This document shows, piece by piece, positions 18,847-28,104 of a stretch of DNA of 64,000 nucleotides; positions within the stretch are counted from its first letter, which is position 1, and each line of letters starts with the position of its first letter. The notes under the pieces are model-generated. The model was given only the letters and a program-made list of their open reading frames with translations. It was not told the DNA's origin and searched no databases. Both the position numbers and the translations under genes were made by a program. This DNA is from Thiodiazotropha sp040506275 (GTDB taxonomy: Bacteria > Pseudomonadota > Gammaproteobacteria > Chromatiales > Chromatiaceae): positions 1-64,000 of the forward strand of contig JBEVXD010000013.1 of assembly GCA_040506275.1 (NCBI GenBank), read 5' to 3'.

Positions 18847-19731
18847 ATGGAGAGCATCTCTTACAGCCGTCGCCTACTCTCCCCCTTTCATGGGGTACAG
18901 CAGATTATTGCTCTGAAAGGTGGCGTAGCTGAAAGCATGGACGGGTATGACTGGAAACTCTATGTCGCACATGATGAGATCATCAGTCATACCGGGCTTT
19001 CCGAAGTCGTCTATGGCAGCTGGAACTCAATACGTGGACTAAGCAGATCACGCATCAGAGGGACCCTGCCCTGCAACATCATCGAATCGATCGGAGAGCG
19101 TTTGATTGTTGCTTTGGAAGAGCATGCCCATAAAGTACCCTTTCCAACGGCTGATACCTATGAACTATGGCTGCTGGATGAAGAGGAGTCCAAACCACTC
19201 GCTCTGCTGGATAGCGCTTTGACCGAGGAACCGCTCTCCCCAATAGACCGTCCCGCCTGGTATCCCGGGTGTCAGGCTAGCCAGCACTTTTCCTCCAACT
19301 CTGGTGACGCTGCTGACCTTAGCTGCACAATAAGTACTGCCGCAGGGAAACGGCCTTTCGCAATCTGGATCAAGCGCCACCATAAAGGGGATGGCTCAGG
19401 ACAACACGGAGAACACTTCAGCGCCGATGAATTCCCTGAATTATTAGTCAGGGACAAGTGGAAAGATGACAAACAACATAGGCTTGTTTGCGACTTTCTC
19501 AACTGGCAGGCCCCCTGGCTACTACAGTTAAAACTGGCACCAGTCCTGCGCAAGCAGTTGGAACAGGCTGCTTGGAAAAGACCCATCGAAACCAGTCGAG
19601 TCTACCGACTCTTTCCTGACATCCTGGACCAACAAGGTCTCACTACCACCCGAGTCAAAGCCCGAATTATTTCTGACCAGCCTACCCATCAGCAGGTTAA
19701 TGAACACTTTTATCCTTTCGTCAATGAATAG
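18847..19731 (+). CDS. Uncharacterised 294-residue protein
   Basis: I do not recognise a family. The protein is soluble, with no signal peptide or membrane segment. The N-terminal third (ISYSRRLLSPFHGVQQIIAL, LYVAHDEIISHTGLSEVVYG) looks like a compact alpha/beta domain. The middle contains an acidic segment (ELWLLDEEESKPLALLDSAL) and a Cys-bearing loop. The C-terminus holds RVYRLFPDILDQQGL. Codon use looks like its neighbours and the frame is open for 294 codons, so it should be real. It converges with the patatin gene (56-base gap), which leaves no operon partner to suggest a role. Confidence 0.6.
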   Translation: MESISYSRRLLSPFHGVQQIIALKGGVAESMDGYDWKLYVAHDEIISHTGLSEVVYGSWNSIRGLSRSRIRGTLPCNIIESIGERLIVALEEHAHKVPFPTADTYELWLLDEEESKPLALLDSALTEEPLSPIDRPAWYPGCQASQHFSSNSGDAADLSCTISTAAGKRPFAIWIKRHHKGDGSGQHGEHFSADEFPELLVRDKWKDDKQHRLVCDFLNWQAPWLLQLKLAPVLRKQLEQAAWKRPIETSRVYRLFPDILDQQGLTTTRVKARIISDQPTHQQVNEHFYPFVNE

Positions 19732-19786
19732 AAATTAGTGTGATAATTAAAATGCTCATTCAAACTGGGCTATTATTAACCCCCAA

Positions 19787-20749
19787 TCAGAGTTTAAAGA
19801 CCTGCTTCAACGACGGATGCATACGTTCGACTTCACGCATTCCCTCTGTAATCCCCATATCGGCTTTATCAAACTCCATTAGTCCGAGCTTTGACATTCG
19901 CGGGGTTAAAATAACATCTGGAGGGTCTCCAGCCATGCGGCTTCGGGTTATCCTGTCTTGCATGATATTAATTGAACTGGCCAATACGTCATAGAGTCCA
20001 GGGGTCTCTCTCTCTATACCAAACAGCCGCGCAATGAGATCCCGCTTTCCTCCGCCCAGACTATTTTTCACTTGAGCCGTAACCCGACTGATCAGGTCAC
20101 CCTCTTTCATCGAACCAGACTCCTGTTTTCGCTCCTCAGCCTTCTCCGAACTTCGCTTAAAATGCTTTCCCAATATGTCGCCATTCAGATTCACCGCGAT
20201 CACCAGATCTGCACCCATTGCACGACAAAGGGAGACAGGCACAGGGTTGGCCAGACCACCGTCTACCAACCACCGTCCATTGTGTTGTTGCGGTGTAAAG
20301 AGGCCGGGAAGACTGATGGAAGCTCTGACCGCCTCCATTACCGGACCACTGCGAAACCAAACCTCACGGCCGCTCTCAAGCTCTGTAGCGACTATACCCA
20401 ACTGACGCTTCATTTGGTTGAATTCCATCTCCTCAACATGCTCACTCACAAATTCAGTCAGTTTTTCACCCTGAATAAACCCACCACCGATCAGACTGGG
20501 GTCGAGAAACCGGATAATCTCTTTCCAGGTCAGAGATCGGGACCAGCTCTCCATAAGATCAAGCTTGTCAGCTGCGTAGGCCGCACCCACTAAAGCACCA
20601 ATCGAACTGCCGCAAACAATTTCCGGCTCGATGCCCAACTCAGCCAATCCCTTGATAATTCCGATATGCGACCAACCCCGAGCTGCACCACTACCCAAGG
20701 CCAAACCAATCTTTAATTGCTCATTGTTAGGTTCCAGCATCATTGACAT
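19787..20749 (-). CDS. Patatin-like phospholipase (RssA family)
   Basis: The 320-residue protein has the patatin catalytic signatures. An oxyanion glycine loop (LALGSGAARGWSHIG) is followed by the nucleophile elbow GSSIG (VCGSSIGALVGAAYA, Ser near residue 43) and the catalytic Asp in WLVDGGLANPVP (~residue 167). There is no signal peptide, so it is probably cytoplasmic. Relatives hydrolyse lipid acyl esters and include bacterial RssA and the NTE family. A likely role in phospholipid or lysophospholipid turnover is inferred from the family only. Confidence 0.88.
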   Translation of the reverse strand: MSMMLEPNNEQLKIGLALGSGAARGWSHIGIIKGLAELGIEPEIVCGSSIGALVGAAYAADKLDLMESWSRSLTWKEIIRFLDPSLIGGGFIQGEKLTEFVSEHVEEMEFNQMKRQLGIVATELESGREVWFRSGPVMEAVRASISLPGLFTPQQHNGRWLVDGGLANPVPVSLCRAMGADLVIAVNLNGDILGKHFKRSSEKAEERKQESGSMKEGDLISRVTAQVKNSLGGGKRDLIARLFGIERETPGLYDVLASSINIMQDRITRSRMAGDPPDVILTPRMSKLGLMEFDKADMGITEGMREVERMHPSLKQVFKL

Positions 20750-20769
20750 CCTTATAACACCTTACAGAT

Positions 20770-20786
20770 GGTGGGGCGCCCCCACC
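20770..20786. repeat. GGTGGGGCGCCCCCACC palindrome
   Basis: A GC-rich hairpin lies between the HAD gene and the patatin gene, both on the minus strand. On the minus strand it follows the HAD stop region by about 75 bases and is not followed by a T run. Its arms resemble the GGTGGGGC repeat cores at 44.6 kb, so it may be a decayed copy of that family. Confidence 0.4.
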
Positions 20787-20860
20787 CAATCACTCAATAA
20801 AACTCAGGGGCTTTTGATTATTTTCTGAACTGATTTGAGGTCCGCTATACTAAACGGCCA

Positions 20861-21541
20861 TTACTCCAGGTCCAAGGCATGAAGTATACGCCGTTTCAAA
20901 TCCATTGGTTGGCGTGATATCAACTCTGCAGGTACACCTATCTTTTCGGTTAAACGTTCGAAACTTTCAAATCCATAGGAGACCATGAATGGGTGCATCC
21001 CGCTCCCAATCGCAGCAACATAATCACGTTTTTCATCTCCTGAGGCGTAGGCCCTGGCAGGGTTCACCTGAAAGCTGTCTCTGACAGCCTTGAAGGCACT
21101 GATCTTCTGCTCTCTTTGTGGAAGATGAATTACAAAATCCAGCCCGGAAACATTGACCCCGTTCCTTTGATAGAGCTGCTGTAGTGTAATCTCCGGCTCC
21201 AGAGTGATATTTCTGGTAATCACCCCAACCCGAATACCGGGATGTTCAATCAATTCATTGAGCAACACCGACATACCCTCATAAAGAAGTGCCGATTCAC
21301 GATAGACCTCCGTCAGCGTGTTGAGCACTTCCAATCTTTTTTCACCATTAAGTTGTTTACGCAGATTTTTAGGCAGCTCTTTGATGCCGCCGAGATACTT
21401 GAAAATATTGCGCCTTTTCTGAAACCGAACCATATCCCCAATCGACATATCATGTACCTCAAACGTTTCGGCAATTGCGCCGAAGGCATCTATGGTCGTG
21501 CCATCCGCATCCATGATGATGAGTCGTTCGTTACAATACAT
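20861..21541 (-). CDS. HAD-superfamily hydrolase
   Basis: This protein of about 226 residues begins with the haloacid dehalogenase nucleophile motif: LIIMDADGTTID, with Asp near residue 11 and its general-acid Asp two residues later. A helical cap follows (IGDMVRFQKRRNIFKYLGGI), then the motif II threonine (VGVITRN) and the motif III/IV acidic pair (YASGDEKRDYVAAIGSGM). Phosphatase activity is expected; the substrate is unknown. ATG 21541 has AGGA eight bases upstream and is preferred to an in-frame start 30 bases earlier. It lies 111 bases upstream of the patatin gene on the same strand. Confidence 0.8.
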   Translation of the reverse strand: MYCNERLIIMDADGTTIDAFGAIAETFEVHDMSIGDMVRFQKRRNIFKYLGGIKELPKNLRKQLNGEKRLEVLNTLTEVYRESALLYEGMSVLLNELIEHPGIRVGVITRNITLEPEITLQQLYQRNGVNVSGLDFVIHLPQREQKISAFKAVRDSFQVNPARAYASGDEKRDYVAAIGSGMHPFMVSYGFESFERLTEKIGVPAELISRQPMDLKRRILHALDLE

Positions 21542-21807
21542 AGTGAAATCCTGTGATCCAGCTAATCCCAATTTATAGTGATTGGGTTAGTCGTCGAATG
21601 GGGGAAGCTGCCATCAATAAGCAGAGAAGCCCAAAACGTTGATTGAAACGGATTTCTGTGACGAACACATGACAATATTGAGTCAAAGATAATATAAATC
21701 CACACAAAGTGTGGCGGTCAATCTCAGTAGAATGGATGGTTATTACTCTAGGAAAAAAAGAGTTGGACAATGACATGAAAGTCAGAAATCTAAGCGTTCA
21801 CCATATT

Positions 21808-21875
21808 ATTAACCCGGCACCTTAATAGCCAGGTTCAGGCCTAAGCGTGCCTGCCTATTAAGGTGCCGGGTTAAT
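21808..21875. repeat. Perfect 21-bp inverted repeat at the gspB 3' end
   Basis: ATTAACCCGGCACCTTAATA plus G (21808-21828) is exactly repeated in inverse at 21855-21875, with a 26-base loop. It starts one base after the gspB stop codon on the minus strand, so it probably acts as a transcript-end hairpin as well as being a dispersed repeat. Related pieces occur at 2144-2178, near 37827-37840 and at 44757-44771. The stretch 21542-21807 before it holds no credible gene. Confidence 0.75.
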
Positions 21876-21876
21876 A

Positions 21877-22770
21877 TCAATATCTTTCTCTAAGCAGGCG
21901 AACCAGTCCATCGCCATGGTCGACCACGATACCTTCTCGATCAATTCGCTTTAGACGAAAACCATCAACCTTAAGGCTATCTCCCTCAGAATAGCGACGC
22001 ATATTGATGAGCACAAAACGGCGCTTTGGATCTTCATGGTAGACATGAATGCTGATTTTCAGCTGCTCCAACTTCTCACGTAACGATTGTGGCATCTCCC
22101 AGATCAAAGGTATCTTCTCAACAACTTTTACCTCAGGCTCGGGCGGTACCAAAGGTGTAGGCGTATCCAGCTCAGACTTCAATGGCGTAACCTTCTTCGC
22201 TGCTGTAACCACAGGATCGGACCTGACATTTTTCGCAACGCTTGAGACTCCCTTTGGCTGCGGCTTAGGCTTAAGCTTGGCTGCGGGAATCGCCTTCACA
22301 ACCGAAGGTGCGGAGGGCGTTTCCGGGGTACTCTTTACCAAGATGCCATCCGACTCCTTTCTCACCTTTAGCTTTTTTTGCTTTGGTTGGCTCAATACAG
22401 CTTCGTCCAGCAGAGACCGCTGACTGGGTATACCCCTGCCAATTAATTGTGACTCAAGATCAGGCCTGTTCTGACTCACAGGGACAGCAGGCGGCTCTAT
22501 GACCGACCCAGGCACACTCTTCGGATCAGCCTGAGATTGTTGCGCTGACTCATTGGCAATCAGAGCATCATCCTTAGTGATTAAAAACTGTGTCTTGTAT
22601 AACCAAATTCCTATCAGACAAAGAGAAACCACTCCCAATCCTGGTAACAGCCATTGCCACAATCTTCGCTTATGGGACGAATCTGCATAGCCAGCTTTAG
22701 GCATCAACTCTAGATCAGAAGTGGATCTGTCTTGGGAAGCTCTTTCCAAGGCATCAAGAATCGAGGACAT
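21877..22770 (-). CDS. gspB: General secretion pathway protein B (GspB-like)
   Basis: The protein is about 297 residues. It opens with MSSILDALERASQDRS, the typical GspB start, followed by one membrane helix (~45-65; WLLPGLGVVSLCLIGIW). A long Pro/Lys/Val-rich periplasmic linker and a C-terminal GspB domain (~225-295) follow, with IPLIWEMPQSLREKLEQLKI and RRFVLINMRRYSEGD. GspB works with the ATPase GspA to insert or stabilise the type II secretion secretin across the peptidoglycan. The start at 22770 immediately follows the gspA stop; ATG 22782 would overlap it. No other gsp genes are in the window. Confidence 0.88.
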   Translation of the reverse strand: MSSILDALERASQDRSTSDLELMPKAGYADSSHKRRLWQWLLPGLGVVSLCLIGIWLYKTQFLITKDDALIANESAQQSQADPKSVPGSVIEPPAVPVSQNRPDLESQLIGRGIPSQRSLLDEAVLSQPKQKKLKVRKESDGILVKSTPETPSAPSVVKAIPAAKLKPKPQPKGVSSVAKNVRSDPVVTAAKKVTPLKSELDTPTPLVPPEPEVKVVEKIPLIWEMPQSLREKLEQLKISIHVYHEDPKRRFVLINMRRYSEGDSLKVDGFRLKRIDREGIVVDHGDGLVRLLRERY

Positions 22771-22771
22771 C

Positions 22772-24583
22772 TTAACCGCCATCCTGAAGCAGCGTTGGCA
22801 TTGTAAGATTATTGACTGAGCTGTTGAGCTGGATCAGGGTCTGCTTGCCAACAATTCCGTCTGCCAGCAACTCATGATCTCGCTGAAAACGCACTACACG
22901 ATTGTGTAGACGCTGATCAAACGTTGCCTTGGTCGGGTCATATTCACTGCGAATTCCCTCAACCCGATCGAGCATCGAGATCAACCAACCCACATCGGCA
23001 CCTGAATGCCCCATCTGTAGTCGTTCAGTCGTCAATTCAGGTGGGCGCCACAGGATAATGTAGCCTCCCGTCCATAACCGCTCAATCTCCTGGTGAGTGA
23101 AAGAGAAGCGTCTGCCGCTTAAATCAAGCATCACCGACTGATTTCTCAAACCGGTCACCACAACGTGGTAGCGTTGACCACTCTCCATCAGCAGTTCCAA
23201 TATGGCAGGTCGATTGTAATATTCAAGGGTCTTCCAGGAACCCCGCCCAAACAGGCAACTCAGCCCAACTTCCTCAGCCTTGTCGCAGGATGTCCTATCC
23301 TTTCCACCCATAGGATAGGCCACCTGCCAATAACTGAAGAGCGTTGTAAATGCATTGTTCTCATTGCCCAGCAAACCAGCCAGACCCTGTGATGTTGATG
23401 GTATAAGCTGAGATTCGGGAAGTGACGCCTTAAACGCGGATCGTTGTTGACCAGCGCCATTATCCAAGCGGGTTACCTCTGTCTCGGTATTCAAATCAGC
23501 AGTTTGTGTAGATCGACCCTCATACTTTGTAGAGAGACTCATCTCATCAGTCACCGGTCTCGCCTTAGCATCCAGATCTGTAGGCAAAGGCTGATAGGCG
23601 GATGGTGACGAAACAGTCTCCTCAGGTTTTGACGGTGCAATCAGGTCTGCTTCCTGGCTGGGACTTGCAAACAGATGATATAGATTGATGGTCGGTAACA
23701 GTGCCAGCACAAACAGGGTCGCACTCACTCCCGCCAACAACCACCCCCAGGATTTGAGACGTCCAACCCCATCCTCTTCACCACGCAACTCAGATGCTAC
23801 CTGGGACAACATGCCCCGGGTCACCTGGCCTTTGCGCTTTCCAAAGGCAGCCAGCATACCCCGACTGCACAGAATATTTATCAATCTGGGTATACCACCA
23901 CTGAGCTTATAGACTCGACGGATCGCTGCATCTGTAAACAGTGGCCGCTCAATCCCTGCCACTTTCAATCGATGCAATATGTAAGCGCGGGTTTCGGTAC
24001 GTGACAGGGGGGTCAAGTGGTATCTGGCTGTGATCCGCTGCGCCAATTGCCGGAGCTCTGGCCGTTTTAAAAGTGCTCTTAACTCCGGCTGTCCAACCAG
24101 TATGATCTGTAACAGTTTTTCTGAAGCAGTCTCTAAATTGGTCAATAAACGAATCTGCTCCAGAGATTCAAAGCTGAGGTTCTGTGCCTCATCAATAATG
24201 ACTACGGTACGCCGACCCTGTGCATGGGTTTCCAACAGGTAAGCATTTAAAAAATCGACAATCTCTTTAATGCTGCTGCAGCCCAGGGGATAGAGCACTT
24301 TTAGCTCATCACAGATAGTGGCAACCAGTTCCAATGGGCTTAACCGAGGATTGAATATGAACGCCACATCCACCGCTTGTGGCAATCGGTCCAGCAGCTT
24401 ACGGCAGAGAAGCGTCTTCCCCGTACCAACCTCACCTGTCAGCTGGACGAATCCCCCGCCCTGGGTCACACCATACAGCAGATGGGCGAAGCCATTGCGA
24501 TGGCGTTCACTCAAAAAAAGGTATTTAGGATCCGGTGTAATTGAGAACGGATCTTCGGCGATTCCAAAATAATCCTGGAACAT
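22772..24583 (-). CDS. gspA: GspA/ExeA-family AAA ATPase with peptidoglycan-binding domain
   Basis: The 603-residue protein begins FQDYFGIAEDPFSITPDPKY, typical of ExeA/GspA. The AAA domain (~35-270) has Walker A LTGEVGTGKTLLCRKLL, Walker B VVIIDEAQNLS, and a sensor region. A membrane helix (~280-300) and a Ser/Thr-rich linker follow. A C39-peptidase-like segment comes next, and the C-terminus is a peptidoglycan-binding domain (GYLISM-type repeat with FQRDHELLADGIVGKQTLIQ). The family uses ATP to remodel or bind the cell wall during secretin assembly. It is directly followed by gspB in a coupled arrangement. Confidence 0.88.
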   Translation of the reverse strand: MFQDYFGIAEDPFSITPDPKYLFLSERHRNGFAHLLYGVTQGGGFVQLTGEVGTGKTLLCRKLLDRLPQAVDVAFIFNPRLSPLELVATICDELKVLYPLGCSSIKEIVDFLNAYLLETHAQGRRTVVIIDEAQNLSFESLEQIRLLTNLETASEKLLQIILVGQPELRALLKRPELRQLAQRITARYHLTPLSRTETRAYILHRLKVAGIERPLFTDAAIRRVYKLSGGIPRLINILCSRGMLAAFGKRKGQVTRGMLSQVASELRGEEDGVGRLKSWGWLLAGVSATLFVLALLPTINLYHLFASPSQEADLIAPSKPEETVSSPSAYQPLPTDLDAKARPVTDEMSLSTKYEGRSTQTADLNTETEVTRLDNGAGQQRSAFKASLPESQLIPSTSQGLAGLLGNENNAFTTLFSYWQVAYPMGGKDRTSCDKAEEVGLSCLFGRGSWKTLEYYNRPAILELLMESGQRYHVVVTGLRNQSVMLDLSGRRFSFTHQEIERLWTGGYIILWRPPELTTERLQMGHSGADVGWLISMLDRVEGIRSEYDPTKATFDQRLHNRVVRFQRDHELLADGIVGKQTLIQLNSSVNNLTMPTLLQDGG

Positions 24584-25180
24584 AACAGCAGCTTAGTACT
24601 CTATTTGGCTCAATGGAACAGACAATCGACGACTGGAATCCCTGGGTGGCGCTCCCATACACACCTTACTACAGACACATCGATACAACAGCATATTTGG
24701 AAAGCCATCTCCGCCACAGATCATGACCCAGGGGCCTGCCAGTCAGGTCGAAATCGAAAATACTACAGTGTCTGTCAACCGCTACATCGGTATTTTTGAG
24801 ACTGCAAAAAAAACTTCTATTCAATTCCTGAGCGACATTAAAAGCGTGAAGCATTACACACTTTTGATCTGTTTCCATAAAAAAACATGAATTTCGCCAA
24901 CTGAAAGTCAAAAAATTCCTAATTTTAGTTGTCACAAAAGTAAATATTGATCGGAAATTGCCGATCTATCTATTGAGTCACAAAGATTGCTGCTCATCCC
25001 TGAGTAACCACCTTAAACTCAAGTAGTTACAGGGTCGCCTGAAGCCATGACCTGTTGCTTTGGGCATAATTTGTCAACTTATGTCGCATTTTAGTCAAAT
25101 TACCTGGATTTACTGTTGTAATATACTGTTATTGTGCTAATTTTTTAGTTGTAACCACGCAACACACAGAGATCACCGAT
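24584..25180. other. Gene-free region upstream of gspA
   Basis: About 600 bases show no credible gene on either strand. It must contain the gspA promoter (minus) and that of the small Cys-rich gene (plus). A small hairpin GATCGG-AAATTG-CCGATC lies at 24949-24966. The 24780-25150 part is clearly AT-rich compared with its surroundings. Confidence 0.5.
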
Positions 25181-25381
25181 ATGACTGGACTCTACAAATC
25201 AAAGATCTGCCAGGAGTGCCCCCACCTGGTCATCAGCGGAACCGCATGTGATTGGCAACCCCATGAATGTCCCATCCAGAAAGAGAAGATGCAGCGCCAG
25301 AAAAAGACCCATGCAAAGGCCTTTCTCCTGACCAATCTTCTGATTGCAGACGATTTTGACGCTGTTCGTAGCAGTAACTGA
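25181..25381 (+). CDS. Small Cys-rich protein, 66 residues
   Basis: The protein reads MTGLYKSKICQECPHLVISG and continues with TACDWQPHECPIQKEKM. Its four cysteines (C-x2-C, then one and one more) with nearby histidines look like a small metal-binding knot. The C-terminal half is a basic then helical tail. Codon use resembles neighbouring genes. The ribosome-binding site is weak, so the gene is plausible rather than certain. I do not recognise a family. It is isolated between gspA (divergent) and the signalling operon (convergent). Confidence 0.5.
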   Translation: MTGLYKSKICQECPHLVISGTACDWQPHECPIQKEKMQRQKKTHAKAFLLTNLLIADDFDAVRSSN

Positions 25382-25523
25382 TACTATTGGCTCAAATCCT
25401 GTAGACGAGAGAGATCCTCTCTCCTTATGCATGACCCGTGTTTGTCTAATTGGTAACAGAAACCAGCTTAGGAACTGGAGGATCGCTGACTGAGACCCTT
25501 TATGGTCAGGGTGCGATGAACCA

Positions 25524-25548
25524 ATCACCTTCGAAACCAGAAGGTGAT
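25524..25548. repeat. 9-bp hairpin ATCACCTTC/GAAGGTGAT
   Basis: A perfect stem with a seven-base loop lies in the gap between the small Cys-rich gene and the convergent PAS-GGDEF-EAL gene. It has no T run on either side. It could terminate or be a repeat fragment. The surrounding 276 bases hold no convincing gene. Confidence 0.35.
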
Positions 25549-25657
25549 CGCAATATGGATACACGGGGACATTTACCTCGCTGGTACTCTGAAGCCAATC
25601 GAATGATCTACCAGCTCTTCAGCATCATCCTTACAGCCGCTTTATACCAGAGTAAAC

Positions 25658-28072
25658 TCAAACTTCATCAACCATAGCAAGCTTATAAGGCCGTTTACAA
25701 AATGCCATCATCCGGCTTTTGGATAAGGGCTTCGAATAGTGAAACCCTTGAATCATATCGCAACCTTCCTGCTCTAATATTTTATACTGCTCCCGAGTTT
25801 CCACCCCTTCTGCGATTGTCTTGATATCAAGACTGGCCGCCAGTTTTATGATTGAAGTACATACACTTCTGTGCTTTGCATTTTGGTGAATATCCTTGAC
25901 AAATTCCCTGTCTATCTTTATCACTGAGACTGGCATCCAATTTAAATAAGCCAGCGAAGAATAACCCGTACCAAAATCATCGATTGCCATACTGAAACCC
26001 TCTTCTGCCAAACCTGATAAGAGTTTCAGAGTTGAATCCGCCTTTTGCATCAGCATAGACTCGGTAACCTCTAGTTCGACTCTGCTTGCTGGCACATCAT
26101 AACTGTCACATATCTCCAATAGAGTTGAAAGAAAATTATCTGATCTTAATTGTGATGCGGATATGTTGATGGCCACCTTAAGAGTGGAGTCTATAGCCAG
26201 TAGATCTCTGGTCGTGGAGATTGCATGTTCAATCACCCACCTGCCGAGCGTGTTGATCAAACCCGATTTTTCTGCAACAGGGATAAACTCTAACGGACTC
26301 ACTTCTCCCAGAACACGGGATTTCCAACGTAACAGGCATTCGCATCCTACCAGGCTATTACCTCCCAGATTCAGTTGGGGTTGGAAATTCAGTCTTAACT
26401 CTTCCGCATCGATTGCATAGCGCAACTCATTTTCTATTTTTACTTTTTTTATGGCATTTAATTCCAACTTCCGATTAAAGAAACATACAGTATTTCTGCC
26501 ATCCTCTTTTGCTTTATACATCGCCATATCTGCATGTCTGATTAATTTATCATAGGCATTGCCATCTTCCGGACTAACTGCTACTCCAAAAGAGGCAGAG
26601 ATTTTGATTTCTGCTTCCTCAAAGCTATAGGGCTGATTCAGTTGTGACACCAATGAGTGTAATCTCGCCTCAATATCATCAGCATGAATATCTGGCATAA
26701 ACAGTACAAATTCGTCCCCACCCAGTCTACTTAATGTATCCTTCTCTCTGATAAGAGTCTTCATACGAACTGCAACTTCCTGTAACAGCTTGTCACCGAC
26801 AGAGTGCCCTAATGAGTCGTTGATTGTTTTAAAGTGGTCGAGATCAAAATAGACCAACGCTGATGATGAATTATTTCTCAAGTCTGAATTGATTCTTTTT
26901 TCAACCCTGTCTGCAAGCAAGTAGCGATTTGCCAAACCTGTCAATACATCATAGAACGCTAGATTTTCTATCTCGTCCTCGGTCTGTTTCTTTTTCGTTA
27001 TATCGGTAAAGACTGCAATGTAGTGAGTAGCATGCTTAACCTCATCGACAATTTTGCTGATACTCAGCCACTCCGGATATATTTCACCCGACTTTCTACG
27101 ATTCCAGATTTCTCCTTCCCAATACTTGTTCAGATTTAAGCTTTCCCACATACGTTTGTAATAACTTTTATCGTGCCGGTGAGATGCAAGAATTCGGGGA
27201 TCCTGCCCAAGAACCTCTGATTTCGCATAGCCTGTTATCCGTTCGAATGCATCATTAACCGAAATAATCCGATTCTGCTCATCTGTCATGACAATCGCAT
27301 CACGACTCAAGCGAAAGGCATTCAATGCCAAACTTAACTGTTCCTCTTGTACCCGTTGACGGGTTACATCTGTAATCATCTCTCCAGTACCCGTAGGTAT
27401 AGCGTTTTCTTTTCCGATTATTGGGAATCGTGATACTACATAACGTGACTGTTTTTCATTGTTGTTATTGATTTCGATCTCATCATAGGATGGAACTCCT
27501 GATATGAGTACTATTGACGACTTGGCCTCCTCGTTTAAAGCCAATTCATAAGGCATCCAAGCCTCTCGACGTCTACCGACAACATCTTCGTAACTCTTGC
27601 CATGTCTATTTACAAAATCATCATTGACAAAGGTACATACACCATCTCTGTTATAGGCAACAATAGAAGCATCGAGATTATTAATTATGGCTAGCAGACT
27701 TGCCTTGTTAATCTCATTTCCCGGATCACTTTGATGGACTAAAACAGTGATTAAAATATACTTACAGTCCAACTCAGGGTCACTAACAGAAGCCAGATGG
27801 AGATCTAAATGCTGCACATTCTGTGACTCATCCTTATAACAGACATCCTCCACCCAGGCGGTGCTATCATTGCTTACAGATAACAGCTTATCCTTTATTC
27901 TTGCTGAGTCACTTACGCCAAAAAGCCGAAGAAGAAAATGCCCCTCCATCATCTCTGCTGTTCGAAACCCAAATAACTTTGACGCTTTTGAATTAGCCTC
28001 TTTTATAACGTAGAAGCTGTCTATCACAAACGCCGCATTGGGTTGGCAATCAAAAAGGCTTTTATAGTACAT
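25658..28072 (-). CDS. Multi-PAS GGDEF-EAL cyclic-di-GMP enzyme
   Basis: The 804-residue protein has no membrane segment. Three PAS domains (~10-110, ~125-235, ~245-365) precede a GGDEF domain (~375-540) and an EAL domain (~550-795). The cyclase motif LSRLGGDEFVLF is intact, and an REKD inhibitory (RxxD) site stands five residues before it. The EAL motif reads ECLLRW; the catalytic Glu is kept, and LEVTES and DDFGTGYSSL are present, so phosphodiesterase activity is plausible. It is the last gene of a three-gene unit with the CheB-CheR-PAS fusion (32-base gap) and the cobalamin-binding regulator. Confidence 0.9.
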   Translation of the reverse strand: MYYKSLFDCQPNAAFVIDSFYVIKEANSKASKLFGFRTAEMMEGHFLLRLFGVSDSARIKDKLLSVSNDSTAWVEDVCYKDESQNVQHLDLHLASVSDPELDCKYILITVLVHQSDPGNEINKASLLAIINNLDASIVAYNRDGVCTFVNDDFVNRHGKSYEDVVGRRREAWMPYELALNEEAKSSIVLISGVPSYDEIEINNNNEKQSRYVVSRFPIIGKENAIPTGTGEMITDVTRQRVQEEQLSLALNAFRLSRDAIVMTDEQNRIISVNDAFERITGYAKSEVLGQDPRILASHRHDKSYYKRMWESLNLNKYWEGEIWNRRKSGEIYPEWLSISKIVDEVKHATHYIAVFTDITKKKQTEDEIENLAFYDVLTGLANRYLLADRVEKRINSDLRNNSSSALVYFDLDHFKTINDSLGHSVGDKLLQEVAVRMKTLIREKDTLSRLGGDEFVLFMPDIHADDIEARLHSLVSQLNQPYSFEEAEIKISASFGVAVSPEDGNAYDKLIRHADMAMYKAKEDGRNTVCFFNRKLELNAIKKVKIENELRYAIDAEELRLNFQPQLNLGGNSLVGCECLLRWKSRVLGEVSPLEFIPVAEKSGLINTLGRWVIEHAISTTRDLLAIDSTLKVAINISASQLRSDNFLSTLLEICDSYDVPASRVELEVTESMLMQKADSTLKLLSGLAEEGFSMAIDDFGTGYSSLAYLNWMPVSVIKIDREFVKDIHQNAKHRSVCTSIIKLAASLDIKTIAEGVETREQYKILEQEGCDMIQGFHYSKPLSKSRMMAFCKRPYKLAMVDEV

Positions 28073-28104
28073 AAAATCAATTTTTTGCGATTATCAAATA
28101 ATCG

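Noticed and set aside
21573..21776. 67-codon minus-strand frame between the HAD gene and gspB
   Set aside because: No ribosome-binding site, no domain and unusual composition for this genome.
24949..24966. GATCGG/CCGATC hairpin as a gspA terminator or operator
   Set aside because: Stem of six bases without a T run and no partner copy; not enough to call a function.
25199..25564. 121-codon minus-strand frame over the small Cys-rich gene
   Set aside because: It lies opposite the better plus-strand candidate and shows no family signature.
25450..25677. 75-codon plus-strand frame before the PAS-GGDEF-EAL gene
   Set aside because: It contains a hairpin repeat, runs into the end of the convergent gene and has no recognisable domain.
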